A DNA stretch of 55,694 nt from an uncultured Saprospiraceae bacterium (lineage in GTDB: Bacteria > Bacteroidota > Bacteroidia > Chitinophagales > Saprospiraceae). The stretch is taken from contig CALJOK010000065.1 in assembly GCA_937981555.1 (NCBI GenBank), positions 1 to 55,694 on the forward strand. The letters run 5' to 3'. Positions 52,201-55,694 of this stretch are shown here, one piece after another; positions within the stretch are counted from its first letter, which is position 1, and every line of letters begins with the position of its first letter. The position numbers and the translations under genes were made by a program. The notes under the pieces are model-generated. The model ran no database searches. It was not told the DNA's origin and saw nothing but the letters and a program-made list of their open reading frames with translations.

Positions 52201-52672
52201 CTGCCTTTTCATCTATATCAACTGCAACAATTCGAGCAGTTGGTTTGAAATTTTTGACTTCAACTGGAGAAGTTTTGTAATCAATTTTTACAGGTAATTG
52301 CTCCGCTAATTCTTGCGGAGGAATTTGGTGAAAAAAAGCAATAACACAATCTGCGACAACTTTTAATCCTAGTTCTAATTCTTTGTTATGGTCGGGAGAG
52401 GTAGCTGGGTCAAGGTTGATTTTTTTGGCTACCCTCCGAAAAGTATGAATATAAAACTGGGTTTGTTTTTCTAAAGAAAACTTTTGACTTGCAAATGAAA
52501 TTCTTGCAAACATGGTGGTGAATTGCATCTTTTCATCACGAGTCACTTCTACAAAAAGTTGGTTTAACAACTTGTAGAGTCCATTGATTTTTCCTAAATC
52601 AATTAATGATTCGTTAGAATTAATCTTGGAAATTTCCTGATAAAAAAGTCTTGCGAGTTCTTGATTTTTCAT
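49289..52672 (-). CDS. Dna2-like PD-(D/E)XK nuclease/superfamily 1 helicase
   Basis: This 1127-aa protein combines two enzymes. The N-terminal half holds a RecB/Cas4-type nuclease with GRLDIF (Asp355) and VELKSG (Glu375, Lys377). The C-terminal half (~690-1110) is a UvrD/Upf1-like SF1B helicase. Its Walker A is GPPGTGKTSM (Lys718), Walker B is IIDEAS (Asp832-Glu833), then GDHKQLPAV, VITPYRAQ, and VERYQGGARDIIILS with VALTRARKHL. The order is as in Dna2. It likely works on DNA ends or flaps in repair. There is no defence gene cluster beside it, so a housekeeping role is more likely than phage defence, though the latter is possible. Confidence 0.88.
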   Translation of the reverse strand: MKNQELARLFYQEISKINSNESLIDLGKINGLYKLLNQLFVEVTRDEKMQFTTMFARISFASQKFSLEKQTQFYIHTFRRVAKKINLDPATSPDHNKELELGLKVVADCVIAFFHQIPPQELAEQLPVKIDYKTSPVEVKNFKPTARIVAVDIDEKAEQLIARDEDDPSREIRIQYNIAERNQNFNPSIQVIENAFKFPLTINLLDVEIDKEGIYRPRGIVLEPDYLVDVSAVAECFKNFGTLPIYNLLKKYLPFTYSKHLMIGNIANFFLDELMTNSEATFKETFPKVFQLNPLAFATFENSVLREIMQSSQKHFLNLKQMVLTGFAKSDIIPDDCFLEPTFYSQKHGLQGRLDIFYKKNTTGENEENHSAIVELKSGKTFKPNKYGINHNHYVQTLLYDLIIKSVFGKKIQPTNFILYSGIDINHLKFAPTSSTQQMEALNIRNQILAFEYQLSNIRNSDIDNPLIFSRLTSGKYPKLSGFLAKDMQLFEKVYQGMSHLEKKYFNAFSGFIAREHLLAKTGIQGIERLNGLASLWLKDFKEKEESFEIVSFLKIKENHSEEETPIIIFEKTEKTNPLANFRKGDISVLYPFQNKKDTVLNNQIFKCTIIEITKDEVHVKLRSRQFNTSIFEQDFHWNLEHDMLDSSFNGMYRSLFQFAQFPTFKKELLLTTSPPQQPEELDIKLPKELTEEQKVIFQQAISAKDYFLLWGPPGTGKTSMMLKNIVSHLLNDTDENILLLAYTNRAVDEICEAIVSIDKYAKDEYLRLGSAHSCGVDYQDQLFNAKIANISNRKELRGIIDNHRIFVSTVAGIAGKQEIMQLKTFDRVIIDEASQIPEPMLVGLLPHFKRFLLIGDHKQLPAVVVQSPNASKVDDKDLNEIGLKNLRDSLFERMYKRCVKNNWTWAFARLSHQGRMHQDIMNFPSQEFYDGYLKILPNELNNEYQIKSIEYQLDKTVNGLEKMLCENRMVFLPSQPDLKSPTGKTNLHEANLISEVVEIFQKIYRENDLEFTKKSLGVITPYRAQIAQIRQALQEKNIETASLSIDTVERYQGGARDIIILSLCTNSVNQLTSLISVSDEGVDRKLNVALTRARKHLIIIGNPKILKTNSIYASLIQKHQINISEN

Positions 52673-52684
52673 GAATACTTTGTT

Positions 52685-52742
52685 TCGTAAGACGACTCTC
52701 TGAGTCGTTTAGATTGTTACGACTCGGAGAGTCGTCTTACGA
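52685..52742 (-). other. Long perfect hairpin 12 nt before the helicase start
   Basis: TCGTAAGACGACTCTC pairs perfectly over 16 bp with GAGAGTCGTCTTACGA and continues inward for 8 more pairs with one wobble (TGAGTCGT/ACGACTCG); the loop is TTAGATTGTT. It lies between two co-directional genes and has no T run after it on the minus strand. REP-like. Confidence 0.75.
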
Positions 52743-52760
52743 TGCAAAAATAGGAAATAG

Positions 52761-53252
52761 TTACTTATCGTTCATCACTACTTTTAACTTTTGAACTATT
52801 TCAAAAACGGCTGGACAAATTGCCATGTTTTTTACCGTCAAATTTAAAATTTTATGGAATTGTTTTCGATCGGTGTGTGGATATTCACGGCAAGCTCTTG
52901 GAGCTACATCGTAAATGCTGCAATAGTTATCAGCACCTAAAAATGCACAAGGTGATTCATTCAGCACATAATCTTCGTCTTCATCAAGGTGTAAATATTT
53001 TTCTACAAAATTGGCTGGGCGCATCTTGAAATGAGCAGAGATGCGATTGATATCTCGGTCGGTAAAAATAGGACTAGTCGTTTTGCAACAGTTGGCACAT
53101 TGGAGGCAATCTATTTTCTCAAAAGTTTCCTCATGTAATTGATGGACAGTTGAGTCCAAATCTTTAGGTTTCTGCTTCGCTAATTTTTGGAAAAACTTTT
53201 TGGTGGATTTTTTTTGTTCTTTGGCAAGATGAGGGAGTTGATTTAAATCCAT
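52761..53252 (-). CDS. YkgJ family cysteine-cluster protein
   Basis: This 163-aa protein carries the family pattern: CLQCANCCKT near residue 52, then CAFLGADNYCSIYDVAPRAC. That gives Cys residues placed to bind a metal or iron-sulfur cluster, as in UPF0153. Biochemical function is unknown in general. The N-terminal Lys-rich part (KEQKKSTKKFFQKLAKQKPK) is not conserved. It is upstream of the helicase with an 88-base gap filled by a hairpin. Confidence 0.85.
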   Translation of the reverse strand: MDLNQLPHLAKEQKKSTKKFFQKLAKQKPKDLDSTVHQLHEETFEKIDCLQCANCCKTTSPIFTDRDINRISAHFKMRPANFVEKYLHLDEDEDYVLNESPCAFLGADNYCSIYDVAPRACREYPHTDRKQFHKILNLTVKNMAICPAVFEIVQKLKVVMNDK

Positions 53253-53270
53253 GTGTTTTTATTTTAAAAA

Positions 53271-53294
53271 AGTGCTGTAGCACTCGAAGTGCTA
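53271..53294. repeat. Small palindrome upstream of the YkgJ gene
   Basis: TAGCACT-CGA-AGTGCTA (53278-53294), overlapping AGTGCT-GT-AGCACT (53271-53284), makes two alternative hairpins. It lies 18-25 bases before the ATG at 53252. Confidence 0.45.
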
Positions 53295-53322
53295 AGTTCT
53301 TGAATTTCTTTTTCACAAAAAT

Positions 53323-53364
53323 AAAGAAACCGCAATCAGAAATTAATCTAATTGCGGTTTCTTT
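53323..53364 (-). terminator. Terminator of porV
   Basis: AAAGAAACCGCAAT pairs perfectly with ATTGCGGTTTCTTT around a 14-base loop. T-rich sequence follows on the minus strand. Confidence 0.85.
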
Positions 53365-53383
53365 TTCCTAAAAAAAGAATTCT

Positions 53384-54628
53384 TTAGTTTTCATCTTCAA
53401 ATGCTTCGAAATCGAAAATTAAAGAGAATCTTAAAGTATTATCTAATGGATTTCTTTGACTTGTAGTTGGAACTAAGTAAGAGAAATTCAATCCAAATAC
53501 ATTATATTTTAATCCTAATCCAACGGTGAAATATTGACGATTTCCTTTAGTTTGAGCTTCGGTATAATAACCCGCTCTAACTGCAAATTGTTTGTCATAC
53601 CAATACTCCATTCCAATAGAATAGTTAATTTCTCTAAACTCTTCGCCTGCTCCACCTTGAGCATCGCTGAAGGAACCTAAAAGTCCACCAACTACAGATT
53701 TTTGTTTGTAATCTAATATACCATCTTGATCTTCATCACAGCTTGGAACACTTGGATCACTTGAACTAATACAAGGAGTAGGAACTAATAATTTATTCAA
53801 ATCAGCTGTAATAGTAAATGAGTTATACTCATCAAAATTAAATTCCCAAGCTGCTCCAACTCCTAAATTAGTAGGAATAAAATCTTTATTAGCAGAGTTA
53901 GTATATGAAATTTTAGTTCCTAAGTTCGTGATCGCTGCACCAACAGTTAAGTCAGTTTGGTTACCTGAAAGTTCAATATCTTTTTTCCAAGTCAATCCAA
54001 AATCAACAGCTCCTGCAGTTCCAGGATTAATTTCAATTGCTCCTACTCGTTGACCAGCAGCTAGGTTTGAATAAATAAATTTACCACCTAGAGAAAGGCT
54101 GAAGTTGTCAGAAAGTTTTCGAGCATAAGCTGCAGAAATTTCAAACTCGTTAGGTTTTCCTGTTCCATTTTCTTGGCCAGTATCAGTTGTGTAACTAATT
54201 TGTCCCAAAGAAAAGTAACGTAAACCGAAACCAATAGCTGATAATTTATCTACTTGCTTATATCCAGAAAGATATGCCATGTAAACATCATTCAAACCTA
54301 ATGCTCTCAACCAAGGAGTATACGTAGCTGATAAAGATAAATCTTTATCAACAAAAGCTAACTTAGAAGAATTAAAATGAATGGCATTGGCATCAGGAGA
54401 AGTTGCAATACCAGCATCTCCCATTGCGCCAGATCGTGCGTCAGGAGTAATTCTCAAAAATGGTACAGAAGTGATAATCGTGTTGGTACAAGGTTCACCA
54501 AGTCCACCTGGTTTTTCCCAACGTTGTTTCTCAATATTATATACACAATTGGTAAATCCTTGTGCTTGAGTTTCTGAAATTGCTAAAAAGCATGAAATAA
54601 AGAGAAAACAAAACAGTATTTTTTTCAT
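53384..54628 (-). CDS. porV: Type IX secretion system outer-membrane protein PorV (LptO)
   Basis: This protein is 414 aa from the ATG at 54628 (MKKILFCFLFISCFLAIS), where a signal peptide begins. A frame running to 54661 would need TTG and is not used. The mature part begins with the PorV hallmark (SVPFLRITPDARSGAMGDAGIATSPDAN, read in pieces) followed by a FadL-like 14-stranded barrel pattern. It ends LRFSLIFDFEAFEDEN, with a terminal aromatic-rich strand. PorV shuttles cargo from the SprA translocon to the PorU sortase. A -7 box TATATTTG lies just upstream, and porU is the next gene upstream, as in many Bacteroidota. Confidence 0.95.
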   Translation of the reverse strand: MKKILFCFLFISCFLAISETQAQGFTNCVYNIEKQRWEKPGGLGEPCTNTIITSVPFLRITPDARSGAMGDAGIATSPDANAIHFNSSKLAFVDKDLSLSATYTPWLRALGLNDVYMAYLSGYKQVDKLSAIGFGLRYFSLGQISYTTDTGQENGTGKPNEFEISAAYARKLSDNFSLSLGGKFIYSNLAAGQRVGAIEINPGTAGAVDFGLTWKKDIELSGNQTDLTVGAAITNLGTKISYTNSANKDFIPTNLGVGAAWEFNFDEYNSFTITADLNKLLVPTPCISSSDPSVPSCDEDQDGILDYKQKSVVGGLLGSFSDAQGGAGEEFREINYSIGMEYWYDKQFAVRAGYYTEAQTKGNRQYFTVGLGLKYNVFGLNFSYLVPTTSQRNPLDNTLRFSLIFDFEAFEDEN

Positions 54629-54658
54629 AATAGTATTAAATTTCAAAAATTGAAGTTG

Positions 54659-54666
54659 CAAATATA
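54659..54666 (-). promoter_or_regulatory. -7 box TATATTTG of porV
   Basis: An exact TAnnTTTG match on the minus strand, 30 bases before the porV ATG at 54628. It suggests porV can be made separately from porU. Confidence 0.55.
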
Positions 54667-54869
54667 GGGGAATTTTTAAGTTTTTAAATCCTTTAATATT
54701 AAAGACTTAAGAAATATGATTTCAATATTTAATTACTTAAATATTTATAAATGTAAAAAATGAAAATAGCTTTGGGAGATTACAGTTTTGGAGAGTTTTT
54801 TTCTAAAACTATAAAACGCAAAAAGCACATTTCTATTTTAAATTTTGGACAACTTTTATCCAAAAAGAT

Positions 54870-55694
54870 TTATTTCAAAATAACTAGTTTTTCAAAGTCA
54901 CTTTCAGTATTTATTGAATCGCCAGTTGACCCAGTTCCACCAATCTTCACTTTGTACAAATAAACACCTCGACCAAGTTGATCTCCATATTCATCAGTAC
55001 CATCCCATTGGATGCCAGTTACTCGTGTACCTTCGGTTATGATTTGCTCATCGATGGTTTTGACTAGTCTTCCCGAAACGGAGAAAACTCTGATTTGTAC
55101 ATCGACAATTTGATTTGGTAGGTTATGTTCGAATTGGAAAGCAGTATTATCCATAAATGGATTTGGATAATTTAATACATGTTCAAGTGCTACTTCTGCA
55201 GAGCTTGCTACAACAAATTCTGTATAGCCTTCTGCGGAATTATTGGAAACATCCCAAGCACGAACCTTGATATTATGTAAACCTTCTTCCAAGTTAAATA
55301 GAGGGTATCGGACTGTCCCTTTGGTATAATCATCCAACTCTGATTCGTAAAAATCATTGAGCACATAGGTGTCTTGAGTATTTTGATCTAAAACACCTGT
55401 GAGATCGTGTCCTATACTGTTACCTACAACATTAATACCATTGTCATCAGAAAGCTTCACTAAAAGAACCGGATTTTCGTCCGTAATTCCTCCAAAAACA
55501 AATTCTTCATTATTCATATAAACCTCAATCAAAGGCGGTTGGTCATCGGCAATGGCATTTGGATCAGTTCCTCCAATGATTATTTTATCATAATAACCAG
55601 AAGCATCAGTTGCAATACCATCGTGTGCGTAATAACTGATTTTACCAAAATCGTAATAGTAATTAATATCTTTTGGAACTACGAAAGTAAAAGT
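54870..55694 (-). CDS. porU: Type IX secretion system sortase PorU, C-terminal part (5' end beyond the window)
   Basis: The frame is open for 275 codons from its stop to the window edge, so the gene is cut at its 5' side. The visible part reads FVVPKDINYYYDFGKISYYA, then ADDQPPLIEVYMNNEEFV. GINVVGNSIGHDLTGVLD and HNIKVRAWDVSNNSAEG follow, all close to PorU proteins. A FlgD-like/T9SS terminal domain (LNYPNPFMDNTAFQFEHN to LVILK) ends it. PorU is the surface C25-type cysteine protease that removes T9SS sorting domains and attaches cargo to lipopolysaccharide. The catalytic His-Cys region is outside the window. Confidence 0.92.
   Translation of the reverse strand, partial: TFTFVVPKDINYYYDFGKISYYAHDGIATDASGYYDKIIIGGTDPNAIADDQPPLIEVYMNNEEFVFGGITDENPVLLVKLSDDNGINVVGNSIGHDLTGVLDQNTQDTYVLNDFYESELDDYTKGTVRYPLFNLEEGLHNIKVRAWDVSNNSAEGYTEFVVASSAEVALEHVLNYPNPFMDNTAFQFEHNLPNQIVDVQIRVFSVSGRLVKTIDEQIITEGTRVTGIQWDGTDEYGDQLGRGVYLYKVKIGGTGSTGDSINTESDFEKLVILK

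Noticed and set aside
54629-54661. N-terminal extension of PorV
   Set aside because: It needs a TTG start, overlaps the -7 promoter box, and would put residues before a normal signal peptide.
1-55694. tRNA, rRNA, insertion sequences, integrases or prophage genes
   Set aside because: No matching motifs, transposase-like proteins or phage genes were seen on either strand; the short palindromes are the only possible mobile-element traces.

Overview
The window comes from an AT-rich member of the Bacteroidota, most likely a marine or environmental Saprospiria-type lineage. The support is: at least eight secreted proteins with type IX secretion (T9SS) C-terminal sorting domains; the T9SS genes porV and porU themselves at the right edge; several TAnnTTTG (-7) promoter boxes typical of the phylum; A-rich rather than Shine-Dalgarno leaders; and Saprospiraceae-like giant proteins ending in a carboxypeptidase-regulatory, dockerin-like and cohesin-like block. 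No tRNA, rRNA, CRISPR array, insertion sequence or prophage was seen.

Left region (1-11,000): two giant paralogous secreted adhesin-like proteins (1673-5602 and 7048-10815) with a small orphan secreted protein (6590-7003) between them. The non-coding DNA around them is the most unusual part of the window. Before the first gene lie three tandem ~400-bp ORF-less modules (1-1213), made of the same 18-bp dyad box, leader and terminator as the gene loci but without an ORF. After it comes an exact 176-bp repeat present three times (5609-6114), carrying six terminator-like hairpins in a row. A 13-base motif, CGGTWTTTGGGAT, precedes every one of the ten hairpins of this family, including one after the second giant gene.

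Middle-left (11,000-22,300): mostly minus-strand genes. There is a secreted propeller-like T9SS protein, and a secreted zinc metalloprotease/beta-helix protein whose T9SS sorting domain is cut off by a 10-bp tandem-repeat frameshift. A DUF2490 protein and a SulP anion transporter plus beta-carbonic anhydrase operon follow; that operon is divergent from a TetR-type regulator with a 15-bp dyad in between. Last is an esterase-like T9SS protein.

Middle (22,400-38,200): a LytTR response regulator, a secreted lectin/phospholipase-A2-like protein, a TPR sensor kinase, a beta-rich T9SS protein, pnp with a long leader hairpin, rpsO, and a NarL-type response regulator with a propeller/Y_Y_Y sensor kinase.

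Right (38,300-55,694): an ECF sigma factor with a membrane/barrel partner, two tandem secreted propeller paralogs, mazG, a small Cys-rich membrane protein, an Smr protein, a methyltransferase, a RidA protein, queE, a Dna2-like nuclease-helicase, a YkgJ cysteine-cluster protein, porV, and the 3' part of porU. PorU is the sortase, and PorV its outer-membrane shuttle partner, that would process the T9SS clients encoded elsewhere in the window. All identifications are from reading the sequence; no database search was possible.
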